Positions 7,751 through 17,003 are shown, numbered from the stretch's first letter. The stretch is DNA of 64,000 nt from Streptomyces sp. IMTB 2501 (GCF_001953885.1 NZ_MQUS01000009.1:277-64276), one strand, 5' to 3'. The notes: generated from the sequence alone by a model not told the origin. Made by a program: numbers and translations.

Positions 7751-10700
7751 TCAGACGCCGGCGGGCTCCAGGGCCTTCTCCTGCTCGGCCTCCTTCTTGG
7801 CCGTCCGCTTCTTCGCCCGGCGCTCCTTGCGGAGCTCCAGCATCGCGTAGAGCGTCGGGACCAGGAGCAGGGTCAGCAGGGTCGACGTGATCAGGCCGCC
7901 GATGACGACCACCGCGAGCGGCTGGGCGATGAAACCGCCCTCGCCGGTGACGCCCAGCGCCATCGGCAGCAGGGCGAAGATCGTCGCCAGGGCCGTCATG
8001 AGGATCGGGCGGAGACGGTGTCGGCCGCCCTCGATCACGGCCTCGACCACGCCGTAGCCCTGCCCTCGGTACTGGTTGATCAGGTCGATCAGCACGATCG
8101 CGTTGGTCACCACGATGCCTATCAGCATCAGCATGCCGATCATCGCCGGGACGCCCATGGGGGTGCCGGTGGCGACCAGCAGGCCGATCGCGCCGGTCGC
8201 CGCGAACGGGATGGAGACCAGCAGGATCAGCGGCTGGGCCAGCGAACGGAAGGTCGCGACCAGCAGCATGAAGACGATCGCGATCGCCGCCAGCATGGCC
8301 AGGCCCAGGTTCTTGAACGCGTCGTTCTGGTCCGACGTCACGCCGCCGATCTCGGCCTTCGCACCGGCCGGAAGCTTCAGCTCCTTGAGCTTCGACTGGA
8401 GCTTGGTGCTGATCGCACCCGTGTTGTCACCGGTCGGCTTGGCCGTGATGGTCGCGGCACGCCGCCCGTCGATCCGGGTCAGCGACACCGGGCCGTCCAC
8501 CAGCTGCACCGTGGCGATGTCGCCGAGCTTCACCGGGCCGAGGCGCAGCGCCTTCAGCTGTGCCAGCGTGGTCGCGGGCTTCGCCGAGCGCACCACGACA
8601 TCGCGCTCGGTGTCGTCGAGGATCGCCTTCGCCGCCGTCGTACCGCGCACGGCCTGCGCGACCGCCGCGCCGAGCTTCTGGTCGTCGAACCCGGCCGCGG
8701 CCGCCTTGGCGTTGGCCTTCACCGAGATCCGCGGCACGCTGGTCGAGAGGTCGCTGGTGACGTCCGTGACGCCGTCCAGGCCGGCGACCGTGGAGCGGAC
8801 CTGCTCCGCCGCCGTGCTCAGCGCCTGCGGGTCGGACGCCTTGACCACCACGCTCAGGTTCTGGTTGCCGAAGCCGCCACCGGCCGACACGGTGGTCGTA
8901 CCGATGCCCTGGAGCTTCTTCAGGCCGTCCTCGATGTGCTTCTGCACCTTGTCGTACGACTTCGAGTCCTTCAGCATCACCTGGTACGACGCCTGGTTGG
9001 TATCGGTGCTGCCGCCGAAGGCCGCCATGAAGCCGGAGGAGCCGACGGTGACCTGGTAGTCCTTGACGCCGTCGGTGGATGCGAGGAGCTTCTCGACCCG
9101 CTGGGCCTGCCGGTCCGTCTCGGCGAGGCCGGTGCCGGGCTTCAGCTCCTGCTTGACGGTGAGGACCTCCTGCTCACCCTGGTCGAAGAAGTTCGTCTTG
9201 AGCAGGCCGCCCATGCCGAACGTGACGACGAGGACCACGATCGCGATGAGCACGCTGGTGAGGCGGCGGCGCGTGGCGAAGCGCAGGACGGGGACGTAGG
9301 CGCGCTGGAGGCGGCTGTTCGCCTCCTTCTCCTCGGCCCGGCGGCGGGCCTCCGCCGTGTCCTCGGGGGTGCCCTTCGGAGCGCGCAGGAACCAGCACGA
9401 CAGCACCGGGACGACCGTCAGCGACACCAGCAGGGAGGCCAGCAGGGCCGCCGTCACCGTGATGCTGAACGAGCCGAACAGGGCGCCCACCATGCCGCCG
9501 ACCAGGCCGATCGGCAGGAACACGGCGACGGTGGTGAGGGTGGAGGAGGTGACCGCGCCGGCCACCTCGCGCACGGCGTTCAGGATCGCGTCCCTGCGCT
9601 CCTCGCCGTAGCCGAGGTGCCGCTTGATGTTCTCCAGGACCACGATCGAGTCGTCGACGACGCGGCCGATGGCGATGGTCAGCGCGCCGAGCGTGAGCAT
9701 GTTCAGCGACAGGCCGCGCGTCCACAGCACGATCAGGGCGAGGACGACGGACAGCGGGATGGACACGGCCGTCACCAGCGTCGAGCGGATCGACGCGAGG
9801 AAGACCAGGATGACCATGACCGCGAAGAGCAGGCCGAGCGCGCCCTCGGTGGTCAGACCCTTGATGGACTTCGAGACGGCCGGGCCCTGGTCGCTGACGA
9901 CCGTGAGCTTCGCGCCGGAGCCGAGCTGCTCGCGCAGGTCGGCCAGCTTGTCCTTGACCGCGCCGGAGATGGTGACCGCGCTGCCGTCGTGGTCCATCGT
10001 CACGTTGACGGCGAGACTGGGCCGGCCGTCGGTGCGGGTGATGGAGTCGGCCGGGGCCGGCTGCTCCTTGACGGTGGCCACGTCACCGAGGCGGACGGGC
10101 TTGCCGCCGCTCTCGCCGGTGACCATCAGGTCCTGGATCTGCCCCAGCGAGGTGAAGCCGCCGCCGACCTGGACGGCGTGGTTGGCGCCGTTCTCGTCGA
10201 AGGAGCCGGCCGGGACGGTCGCGCCGCCGGCCTGCAGGGCCTGGCCGAGCGCGGCGGGGGTGAGGCCCGCCCGGGAGAGCGCGGCGTCATTCGGGGTGAC
10301 CGTGACCTGCAGGTCGCGGACGCCGGTGACCTGGACACGCCCGACGCCGGAGATGTCCTTCAGCGTCGGTACGACGGTCTTGTCCAGCTGGTCGGCGAGG
10401 GCCTGCTGGTCCTTGTCGGAGGTGACGGCGAGGACCACGGTCGGCATGTCGTCGGTGGAGCCGGAGACGACCTGCGGATCGACGCTCGCCGGGAGCTGGT
10501 TGCGGGCCCGGTTCACGGCCTGCTGGACGTCGGAGACGATCTGCTTGGTGTCGTTGCCGTAGTCGAAGGACGCCATGATCACGGCGTTGCCCTCACTGGC
10601 GGTCGAGGTGACACCCTTGACGCCCGAGACGCCCTGGAGGTTGTTCTCGATCGGCTCGACGACCTGCTTCTCGACCACATCGGGCGAGGCACCCTGGTAC

Positions 10701-10852
10701 GGCGCGATCACCGACACCATGGGCAGGTCGATGGTGGGCAGCAGCTGCTGCTTGATCTGGGGTATCGCGATCAGCCCGAAGACGAGCGCGACGAGCGACA
10801 TCAGGCCGATCAGGGCCCGTTGCCGGAGGCTGAATCTCGACAGCCAGGACAT
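7751..10852 (-). CDS. RND-superfamily efflux transporter (HAE1/AcrB-like)
   Basis: A 1033-aa proton-driven exporter with the full AcrB-type layout: a helix at residues 12-30, a large periplasm-type loop, six helices (about 330-550), a second large loop, and six more helices (about 850-1010). GRVVDDSIVVLENI in the fourth-helix region carries the paired Asp residues of the proton relay. VIAPYQGASPDVVEKQV is the typical HAE1 start. No membrane-fusion protein or outer-membrane channel gene is adjacent, as expected for a Gram-positive. A two-component system lies immediately upstream on the same strand, with a hairpin between. The substrate is not predictable. Confidence 0.9.
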   Translation of the reverse strand: MSWLSRFSLRQRALIGLMSLVALVFGLIAIPQIKQQLLPTIDLPMVSVIAPYQGASPDVVEKQVVEPIENNLQGVSGVKGVTSTASEGNAVIMASFDYGNDTKQIVSDVQQAVNRARNQLPASVDPQVVSGSTDDMPTVVLAVTSDKDQQALADQLDKTVVPTLKDISGVGRVQVTGVRDLQVTVTPNDAALSRAGLTPAALGQALQAGGATVPAGSFDENGANHAVQVGGGFTSLGQIQDLMVTGESGGKPVRLGDVATVKEQPAPADSITRTDGRPSLAVNVTMDHDGSAVTISGAVKDKLADLREQLGSGAKLTVVSDQGPAVSKSIKGLTTEGALGLLFAVMVILVFLASIRSTLVTAVSIPLSVVLALIVLWTRGLSLNMLTLGALTIAIGRVVDDSIVVLENIKRHLGYGEERRDAILNAVREVAGAVTSSTLTTVAVFLPIGLVGGMVGALFGSFSITVTAALLASLLVSLTVVPVLSCWFLRAPKGTPEDTAEARRRAEEKEANSRLQRAYVPVLRFATRRRLTSVLIAIVVLVVTFGMGGLLKTNFFDQGEQEVLTVKQELKPGTGLAETDRQAQRVEKLLASTDGVKDYQVTVGSSGFMAAFGGSTDTNQASYQVMLKDSKSYDKVQKHIEDGLKKLQGIGTTTVSAGGGFGNQNLSVVVKASDPQALSTAAEQVRSTVAGLDGVTDVTSDLSTSVPRISVKANAKAAAAGFDDQKLGAAVAQAVRGTTAAKAILDDTERDVVVRSAKPATTLAQLKALRLGPVKLGDIATVQLVDGPVSLTRIDGRRAATITAKPTGDNTGAISTKLQSKLKELKLPAGAKAEIGGVTSDQNDAFKNLGLAMLAAIAIVFMLLVATFRSLAQPLILLVSIPFAATGAIGLLVATGTPMGVPAMIGMLMLIGIVVTNAIVLIDLINQYRGQGYGVVEAVIEGGRHRLRPILMTALATIFALLPMALGVTGEGGFIAQPLAVVVIGGLITSTLLTLLLVPTLYAMLELRKERRAKKRTAKKEAEQEKALEPAGV

Positions 10853-10943
10853 GGATGAGGGTCTCTCTTCTGGGAGCGGCAGACCCTCTCACCCTGAGCC
10901 ATCACAGAGAGCCGAACCGTAGGCCCAGGGTCCATTTCCTTAT

Positions 10944-10974
10944 CCGGGCCCTACTGCGCCCGCAGTACGCCCGG
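10944..10974 (-). terminator. Hairpin between response regulator and RND gene
   Basis: Nested inverted repeat: outer CCGGGC/GCCCGG and inner TACTGC/GCAGTA around a four-base loop. It lies just after the response regulator stop and about 92 bases before the RND start. It may terminate or attenuate read-through into the exporter gene. Confidence 0.6.
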
Positions 10975-10981
10975 GTGGAGA

Positions 10982-11662
10982 TCAGTCCATCCTCGGACGC
11001 ACCAGCCCGGACTCGTACGCGATCACGACGAGCTGCGCCCGGTCGCGCGCGCCCAGCTTGGCCATGGCCCGGTTGACGTGCGTCTTCACCGTCAGCGGGC
11101 TGACCGCCAGGCGCTCGGCGATCTCATCGTTGGAGTGCCCGCCGGCGACCTGGACCAGCACCTCGCGCTCGCGGCCGGTGAGCGCGCCGAGCCGCTCCGA
11201 GCGGGCCGGGTCACGGCCGTCGTCACCGTCGCCCTGAGCGAGGAAGCGGGCGATCAGCCCCTTGGTGGCGGCGGGTGACAGCAGGGCCTCACCGCCCGCC
11301 GCGACCCGGATGGCGTTCAGCAGCTCCTCCGGCTCGCTGCCCTTGCCGAGGAAGCCGGAGGCGCCCGCGCGCAGGGACTGGACGACGTAGTCGTCGACCT
11401 CGAAGGTGGTCAGGATGACCACGTGGACCTGAGCGAGGGAGGGATCCTCGCTGATCATCCGGGTCGCGGCAAGCCCGTCCGTCCCCGGCATCCGGATGTC
11501 CATGAGGACGACGTCGGGGCCCTGCTCCTTGGCCAGCCGGACCGCTTCGGCACCGTCGGAGGCCTCCCCGACCACCTCCATGTCGGGCTCGGAGTCGACC
11601 AGCACCCGGAACGCGCTGCGCAGCAGTGCCTGGTCGTCGGCGAGCAGGACACGGATCGTCAT
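10982..11662 (-). CDS. NarL/FixJ-family response regulator
   Basis: A 226-aa two-component regulator. The receiver (residues 1-120) has the acidic pair at DDQ (9-10), phospho-acceptor Asp in VLMDIRMPG (about 54), Thr in LTTFE and Lys in LGKGS. A LuxR-type HTH follows (LTGREREVLVQVAGGHSNDEIAERL, about 160-215). The ATG overlaps the kinase stop by four bases (ATGA), so the pair is coupled. The likely target is the downstream RND exporter, inferred from order and strand only. Confidence 0.93.
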   Translation of the reverse strand: MTIRVLLADDQALLRSAFRVLVDSEPDMEVVGEASDGAEAVRLAKEQGPDVVLMDIRMPGTDGLAATRMISEDPSLAQVHVVILTTFEVDDYVVQSLRAGASGFLGKGSEPEELLNAIRVAAGGEALLSPAATKGLIARFLAQGDGDDGRDPARSERLGALTGREREVLVQVAGGHSNDEIAERLAVSPLTVKTHVNRAMAKLGARDRAQLVVIAYESGLVRPRMD

Positions 11663-12879
11663 GCGGGTTCCCCCGGGGCCGTCGTACGGGTCTTGAGGGG
11701 CAGGATCGCATGGACGCGGAAGCCGCCGCCGTAGCGGGGTCCGGTGGTGAGGGTGCCGCCGAGGGCGGTGACCCGCTCGCGCATGCCGAGCAGTCCGTGC
11801 CCGCCGCCGGCCCCGGGCACCCCGGCCGCGCCCGAGCCGTCGTCCAGGACGGTGACCTCGATGTTCGGTCCCACGCGTACGACGCTGACCTCGGCCTTGG
11901 CATCGGGCCCCGTGTGCTTCTGGGCGTTCGTCAGGGCTTCCTGGATGATCCGGTACGCGGCCAGGTCGACGGCGGCAGGCAGTTCGGTGCCCTGGTCGGC
12001 GCGGGCGACCGCCACCGGCAGGCCCGCGTTGCGGAAGGTGGCCGCCAGCTCCTCCAGGCGGCTCAGGCCGGGGGCGGGCTCGGTCGGAGCCTCGGGGTCG
12101 CCGGACTGGCGGAGCAGGCCGACGGTGGCGCGCAGCTCGTCGAGGGCGGAGCGGCTGGCCTCGCGGACGTGCGCGAGAGCCTCCTTGGCCTGGTCGGGCC
12201 GCTTGTCCATGACATGCGCGGCCACCCCGGCCTGCACGTTCACCAGGGCGATGTGGTGGGCGACGACATCGTGCAGATCGCGGGCGATCCGCAGCCGCTC
12301 CTCGGCGACCCGGCGGCGGGCCTCCTCCTCACGGGTGCGTTCGGCTCTCTCGGCCCGCTCCCGGATGGCCTGGACGACCGCGCGCCGGCTGCGTACGGCG
12401 TCCCCGGCGGTGGCACCGATGCCGGTCCAGGCGAGCACGCCGAGGTTCTCCTGCGCGTACCAGGGCAGGGGGCCGCCGAGCATGGCTGCGGCGGTCAGCA
12501 CGGTCATGGTGAGCAGGCCGACGCGCCAGGTGGTGGTGCGGTCGGTGGTCGAGGCGACGGTGTACAGAGCGATCACGGCGGACATCGTGACCGGGGCGCG
12601 CGGGTCGCCGGTGACGCACTCGATCACGGAGAGGGTGCCGGTGGCGGCGAGGACCGCCTTCGGGGCGCGGCGGCGGAAGACGAGGGCGGCCGCGGAGAGG
12701 ACCATGAGGAGCAGGCCCTGGGGGTCGGGTGTGCGGACGCCCCAGGTGACGCCGTTGTTCCCGCTCGGGGTCACAAAGGATCCGGCGACCATGCACACCA
12801 GCACGCCAGCGGCGATGGCCGCGTCCAGGGCCCAGGGGTGGGCCTTGAGGCTGCAGCGGGCGCGGTCGAGAGTGCTCAC
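11659..12879 (-). CDS. Sensor histidine kinase (NarL-type, HisKA_3)
   Basis: A 406-aa membrane kinase with four to six helices in the first 160 residues, a coiled-coil connector (ERAERAERTREEEARRR), and the dimerisation box RIARDLHDVVAHHIALV with the phospho-acceptor His near residue 218. The ATP-binding domain ends in DDGSGAAG and GGGHGLLGMRERV. There is no large extracellular sensor loop, so signals are probably sensed in or at the membrane. The GTG at 12879 is the first good start. It is cotranscribed and translationally coupled with the regulator gene. Confidence 0.92.
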   Translation of the reverse strand: MSTLDRARCSLKAHPWALDAAIAAGVLVCMVAGSFVTPSGNNGVTWGVRTPDPQGLLLMVLSAAALVFRRRAPKAVLAATGTLSVIECVTGDPRAPVTMSAVIALYTVASTTDRTTTWRVGLLTMTVLTAAAMLGGPLPWYAQENLGVLAWTGIGATAGDAVRSRRAVVQAIRERAERAERTREEEARRRVAEERLRIARDLHDVVAHHIALVNVQAGVAAHVMDKRPDQAKEALAHVREASRSALDELRATVGLLRQSGDPEAPTEPAPGLSRLEELAATFRNAGLPVAVARADQGTELPAAVDLAAYRIIQEALTNAQKHTGPDAKAEVSVVRVGPNIEVTVLDDGSGAAGVPGAGGGHGLLGMRERVTALGGTLTTGPRYGGGFRVHAILPLKTRTTAPGEPA

Positions 12880-13033
12880 GACTATGAACAGTACGGGTGC
12901 CGTGTCGGTGCCCTGTACTGGCGTGCGGTTCGCTCACCGGCGCTCGCAAGCCACGACGGACCCGCAGCCGCCGGAGCACCACGCGCCCCGGGCTGTCAGG
13001 CGTCCAGCCGCCGAACCCCTCGCAGAGACCGGC

Positions 13034-13312
13034 TCAGCCCGGGATCAGGCCGTCGTCGCTGAGCATGTCCCGGACCTGCTCCAGCGATGCGTCCGGTGCC
13101 GGAAGGATCAGCTCCGAGGGCTCCAGGGCGTCGGCCGGCAGAGGCGTGCCGAGGCGGCGGACGGAGTCGAGGAGGGCGCCGAGTGTGTGGCGGAAGCCGG
13201 CCTCGTCGCCGCCCTCCACCTCCTCCAGCAGCTCGTCGTCGAGCTTGTTCAGCTCGGCGAAGTGGGAGTCGGCCAGATCCCACTGGCCCTCCCCCATGAT
13301 CCGTACGATCAC
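13034..13312 (-). CDS. pspAA: PspA-associated protein PspAA
   Basis: A 92-aa acidic protein beginning VIVRIMGEGQW, the hallmark of the PspAA family that accompanies PspA in actinobacteria. The GTG at 13312 follows GAGGAGG (rc of 13318-13325). It lies 33 bases after pspA on the same strand, so the two form an operon. The family is thought to work with PspA in envelope-stress handling; its exact role is not settled. Confidence 0.85.
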   Translation of the reverse strand: MIVRIMGEGQWDLADSHFAELNKLDDELLEEVEGGDEAGFRHTLGALLDSVRRLGTPLPADALEPSELILPAPDASLEQVRDMLSDDGLIPG

Positions 13313-13345
13313 GTCGGCCTCCTCGGCTCGGGCCCCGGTGCCGGA

Positions 13346-14137
13346 CTACTGCTTGTCGAAGCGCGGGGTGTCCTGCGGCTGCTGCTGGGTCTGCCCCTGG
13401 CCGGTGCCGCCCTCGATGGCCTGCTGCGGGGAGCCTCCGGCCAGCTCGGCCTTCATGCGCTGCAGCTCCAGCTCTACATCCGTACCACCGGAGATGCGGT
13501 CCAGCTCGGCGGCGATGTCGTCCTTGGCCATGCCGGTCGGGTCGTCCAGGGCGCCGGAGGCGAGCAGCTCGTCGATGGCGCCGGCCCGGGCCTGGAGCTG
13601 CGCGGTCTTGTCCTCGGCACGCTGGATGGCGAGGCCGACGTCGCCCATCTCCTCGGAGATACCGGAGAACGCCTCGCCGATCCGGGTCTGGGCCTGGGCG
13701 GCGGTGTAGGTGGCCTTGATGGTCTCCTTCTTCGTACGGAACGCGTCCACCTTGGCCTGCAGGCGCTGGGCCGCCAGGGTGAGCTTCTCCTCCTCGCCCT
13801 GGAGGGTGGCGTGCTGCGTCTCAAGGTCGGTGACCTGCTGCTGGAGGGCGGCGCGCCGGGACAGCGCCTCGCGGGCCAGGTCCTCGCGGCCGAGCGCGAG
13901 CGCCTTGCGGCCCTGGTCCTCCAGCTTGGTGGACTGCTGCTGCAACTGGTTGAGCTGGAGTTCCAGGCGCTTGCGGCTGGTCGCCACGTCGGCGACCCCG
14001 CGACGCACCTTCTGCAGCAGCTCCAGCTGCTTCTGATACGAGTAATCGAGGGTCTCGCGCGGGTCCTCGGCCCGGTCAAGGGCCTTGTTCGCCTTCGCGC
14101 GGAAGATCATCCCCATACGCTTCATGACACCGCTCAT
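13346..14137 (-). CDS. pspA: Phage-shock protein A / IM30 family (PspA)
   Basis: A 263-aa, almost wholly helical coiled-coil protein of the PspA/Vipp1 (ESCRT-III-like) family that binds and stabilises stressed membranes. It starts MSGVMKRMGMIFRAKANKALDRAEDP, a typical amphipathic N-terminal helix, and has the EDPRE(T)LDYSYQKQ signature. The C-terminus is a Gln-rich disordered tail (GGTGQGQTQQQPQ). First gene of the pspA-pspAA operon, divergent from the DUF3043 gene. Its partner PspAB is encoded about 40 kb away (54086-54670). Confidence 0.93.
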   Translation of the reverse strand: MSGVMKRMGMIFRAKANKALDRAEDPRETLDYSYQKQLELLQKVRRGVADVATSRKRLELQLNQLQQQSTKLEDQGRKALALGREDLAREALSRRAALQQQVTDLETQHATLQGEEEKLTLAAQRLQAKVDAFRTKKETIKATYTAAQAQTRIGEAFSGISEEMGDVGLAIQRAEDKTAQLQARAGAIDELLASGALDDPTGMAKDDIAAELDRISGGTDVELELQRMKAELAGGSPQQAIEGGTGQGQTQQQPQDTPRFDKQ

Positions 14138-14447
14138 GGGCTTCGCGCGCCCCCTTCTGACGGACTCCAGCTCACAGATCCTGCGACAGGTCCCACAGTA
14201 CGGGCCCTGACTCCATTACCGCACTGTTCGGGGACGGATACGCTCATCCCCAAGGACGACTGCGGACGGTATCGCTCCGGCGTGAGGAGTAGGTGGTCCT
14301 CGGGGTGGGCCTTTTCGAGGTTCCTCGGTGACCGCCGGGTGAAGCGCCTGCAACGTCCCCTCTGTCCCCCTACAGACGTCCGGTGTTGCCGGATCGTTCC
14401 CCGCCGGGCTGGGGTCCATGCCGGTGCAGCCCGTACCCTTGGGTTTT
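14138..14447. other. Divergent intergenic region between pspA and the DUF3043 gene
   Basis: About 310 bases with no convincing gene. It should hold the pspA promoter on the minus strand and, at 14434-14439, a TACCCT -10 candidate for the rightward gene. No clear operator was found. Confidence 0.6.
14434..14439 (+). promoter_or_regulatory. -10 box of a probable leaderless transcript
   Basis: TACCCT sits eight bases before the GTG at 14448, and no Shine-Dalgarno sequence is present. Confidence 0.45.
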
Positions 14448-15044
14448 GTGTTCCGTAGCCGTGCCAAGGACGAGAAGGCCTCCGCCGACAAGACGCCGGT
14501 AGCCCTCTCCAAGCAGCCCCGTGACCCGCAGGCCCCGAAGGGCAGGCCCACGCCCAAGCGCAGTGAGGCCCAGACCCAGCGGCGCAGCGTGGCCAACACG
14601 CCGACCAACCGCAAGGAGGCCGCCAAGCGTCAGCGCGAGGACCGGCGCCAGGCCCTGCAGCGGCAGCGCCAGGCGCTGGCCACCGGTGACGAGCGCTATC
14701 TGCCCGCCCGGGACAAGGGCCCGGTGCGCAAGTTCGCCCGCGACTGGGTGGACTCGCGGTTCAACGTGGCGGAGTTCTTCCTGCCGCTCGCCGTGGTGAT
14801 CCTCGTGCTGAGCGTGGTGCGGGTGCCGGCGATCCAGTCGATCGCGCTGCTGATGTGGCTGGTGGTGATCGTGCTGATCGTGGTGGACGCGGCGATCAGC
14901 GGGTTCCGGCTGAAGAAGCGGCTGAAGGAACGGTTCCCGGACGCGAACACGCGCGGCGCGGTCCCGTACGCCCTGATGCGGTCCCTGCAGATGCGCCGGC
15001 TCCGGCTGCCGAAGCCGCAGGTCAAGCGCGGAGAGCGGCCCTGA
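14448..15044 (+). CDS. DUF3043 membrane protein
   Basis: A 198-aa protein with a long, highly basic cytoplasmic N-terminus (about 100 residues rich in Lys, Arg and Gln), two membrane helices (about 118-135 and 140-162) and a basic C-terminus. This matches actinobacterial DUF3043 proteins, whose function is unknown. The GTG at 14448 (FRSRAKDEK) is preferred to an ATG 30 bases upstream because of the -10 box directly ahead and the remembered family N-terminus. Its TGA overlaps the next gene's probable CTG start. Confidence 0.85.
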   Translation: MFRSRAKDEKASADKTPVALSKQPRDPQAPKGRPTPKRSEAQTQRRSVANTPTNRKEAAKRQREDRRQALQRQRQALATGDERYLPARDKGPVRKFARDWVDSRFNVAEFFLPLAVVILVLSVVRVPAIQSIALLMWLVVIVLIVVDAAISGFRLKKRLKERFPDANTRGAVPYALMRSLQMRRLRLPKPQVKRGERP

Positions 15045-15829
15045 GCTCAGACGCCTTCACCGGGGGCGCGGCAAAGGCCTGGCTGAACAAGCTGGGCCGG
15101 CTGCGGGATGTCGTACGACAGGAGCTGGTGGCCCGGCAGCTCGACGAGCAGATAGCCGGGCGGTTCCCGGTCGGGCAGCGGCTGCGGGTGCTCGACGTGG
15201 GCATGGGCCAGGGCACGCAGGCGCTGCGGCTGGCCCGGCTCGGCCATCAGGTGACCGGGGTCGAGCAGGACCCGACGATGATCGCCGCCGCGCGTGAGGC
15301 GCTGGCCGCGCAGCCGGAGGGCATCCGCGCGCGGGTGCGGCTGGTGCAGGGCGACGGGCGCGACACCGGTGTGCACTTCCTGCCGGGCAGCTTCGACGTG
15401 GTGCTGTGCCACGGTGTGCTGATGTACGTCGAGGAGCCGGACCCGCTGCTGGCGGGGCTGGCCCGGATGCTGGCGCCCGGCGGGCTGCTGTCCCTGCTGG
15501 TCCGCAACGGCGACGCGCTCGCCCTGCGGCCGGGCCTGTCCGGGGACTGGGCGGGCTCCCTGGCCGCCTTCGACACCACCGCGTATCGCAACCGCCTCGG
15601 CCTGGACGTCCGGGCCGACCGGCTGGCCGGCCTCACTGCCACGCTCGCCGGGATCGCGGCCCCGCTGCACGCCTGGTACGGCGTGCGGGTCTTCACGGAC
15701 ACGGCCACGGACGACACGCCGATCCCTGACGACCTGGAGACACTGCTGGCCGCCGAGGAGCGGGCCGGTCGCACCGACCCCTACCGCGGGGTGGCGGCGC
15801 TGCTCCACCTGTGCGGCGTACGGGGCTGA
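15041..15829 (+). CDS. SAM-dependent class I methyltransferase
   Basis: A roughly 262-aa Rossmann-fold methyltransferase. Motif I is VLDVGMGQGTQALRLA (about residue 48), followed by the acidic GVEQDP, then VVLCHGVLMYVEEPD and the strand LAPGGLLSLLVRN. The order resembles SmtA/CmoA-like enzymes; the substrate is unknown. No ATG or GTG suits the conserved start (SSDAFTGGAAKAW). A CTG at 15041, overlapping the upstream TGA and preceded by GGAGAG at six bases, is the best start and would be a rare initiation codon. A start further upstream cannot be excluded. Confidence 0.8.
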   Translation: MSSDAFTGGAAKAWLNKLGRLRDVVRQELVARQLDEQIAGRFPVGQRLRVLDVGMGQGTQALRLARLGHQVTGVEQDPTMIAAAREALAAQPEGIRARVRLVQGDGRDTGVHFLPGSFDVVLCHGVLMYVEEPDPLLAGLARMLAPGGLLSLLVRNGDALALRPGLSGDWAGSLAAFDTTAYRNRLGLDVRADRLAGLTATLAGIAAPLHAWYGVRVFTDTATDDTPIPDDLETLLAAEERAGRTDPYRGVAALLHLCGVRG

Positions 15830-15885
15830 TCCCGTTCGGGGGAACACCACGGGCCGGTCGATCACCGTGCGGTGAGACTCGGGGT

Positions 15886-16962
15886 ATGGACGCTTCCCGT
15901 ACCCCTGCCCTGGGCAAGGCCGTGTCTGCCGCCGCGCTGGTGTGCTGCGCCCTCCTCGCCGTCGGCTGCTCACCGGCCGCCGATCAGGCCGCACAGGACA
16001 CCGACAGAGCGCCGACCGGGCGGGCGGCCGTGCCGATGGCCGCGAACGATCTGCAGGACCAGTACCAGAAGGTCATCAAGGAGGTCCTGCCGTCGGTCGT
16101 GCAGATCCAGGCGCGCCACGACCTGGGCTCCGGGGTGGTGTACGACGACAAGGGCCACATCGTCACCAACGCGCACGTGGTCCGGGCGGAGAAGACCTTC
16201 AAGGTGACCGCGGCCAACAACGAGGAGCCGCTCACCGCGCGCCTGGTGTTCTCCTACCCCGAGCAGGACCTGGCCGTGATCAAGCTGGACAAGGTGCCGG
16301 CCGGGCTGAAGGCGGCGACGTTCGGCGACTCCGAGAAGGTGGATGTCGGCCAGATCGTGCTGGCCATGGGCTCCCCCCTCGGACTGTCGTCCAGCGTGAC
16401 CCAGGGCATCGTCTCGGCGACCGGGCGGACCGTCAGCGAGACCGCGGGCGGGGGTACGGGCGCGACCATCGCGAACATGGTGCAGACCTCGGCCGCCATC
16501 AACCCCGGCAACAGCGGCGGCGCCCTGGTCAACCTGGACGGTCAGGTCATCGGCATCCCGACGCTCGCCGCCGCCGACCCCGCCCTCGGGGGCAGCGCGG
16601 CGCCCGGCATCGGGTTCGCGATCCCGGCGTCGATGGTGAAGACGATCGCCGGGCAGATCGTCAGGGAGGGCAAGGTCGTCGACTCGGGGCGGGCCGCGCT
16701 CGGCATCACCGCGCGGACCGTCGTGGACGACCGCTACCAGCCCGCCGGGGCGGCGGTGGTCAGTGTCAAGAGCGGCGGCGCGGCCGACCAGGCGGGCCTG
16801 GCGCCGGGCGACGTCATCACCAGGCTCGGAAACGAGCCGATCACCACCGTCACCTCGCTCTCGGAGGCGCTGGCGGCGGACAAGCCGGGCCAGCGGACAA
16901 CGGTGACCTACCAGCGTTCCGGCGCCGAGAAGTCGGCGAAGGTGACGCTCGGCGAGCAGTGA
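15886..16962 (+). CDS. HtrA/DegP-like trypsin-PDZ serine protease, lipoprotein
   Basis: A 358-aa exported protease. A signal peptide ends in a lipobox (LLAVGC), predicting lipid anchoring outside the membrane. The chymotrypsin-type triad is visible: His in VTNAHVV, Asp in EQDLAVIK and Ser in NPGNSGGAL. A PDZ domain follows (about 275-355: AAVVSVKSGGAADQAGLAPGDVI). Such proteases degrade misfolded envelope proteins. It stands alone after the methyltransferase gene and ends in a hairpin at 16979. The ATG at 15886 is chosen because it gives a standard signal peptide. Confidence 0.92.
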   Translation: MDASRTPALGKAVSAAALVCCALLAVGCSPAADQAAQDTDRAPTGRAAVPMAANDLQDQYQKVIKEVLPSVVQIQARHDLGSGVVYDDKGHIVTNAHVVRAEKTFKVTAANNEEPLTARLVFSYPEQDLAVIKLDKVPAGLKAATFGDSEKVDVGQIVLAMGSPLGLSSSVTQGIVSATGRTVSETAGGGTGATIANMVQTSAAINPGNSGGALVNLDGQVIGIPTLAAADPALGGSAAPGIGFAIPASMVKTIAGQIVREGKVVDSGRAALGITARTVVDDRYQPAGAAVVSVKSGGAADQAGLAPGDVITRLGNEPITTVTSLSEALAADKPGQRTTVTYQRSGAEKSAKVTLGEQ

Positions 16963-16978
16963 GGGAGCGAGGCGGGAA

Positions 16979-17003
16979 GGGGTACGACCCCGGGCCGTAC
17001 CCC
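16979..17003 (+). terminator. Hairpin after the HtrA-like gene
   Basis: Arms GGGGTACG (16979-16986) and CGTACCCC (16996-17003) with a nine-base loop, 17 bases after the stop. Confidence 0.65.

Noticed and set aside
8018..10858. Long open frame (946 codons) antisense to the RND gene
   Set aside because: It is a G+C-rich shadow of the RND frame; its translation is full of Asp/Arg/Gly with no domain, while the opposite strand encodes a clear RND protein.
15041..15829. Frameshift joining the DUF3043 gene and the methyltransferase
   Set aside because: The CTGA overlap with a separate SD and two distinct intact domains fits two coupled genes rather than a broken fusion.
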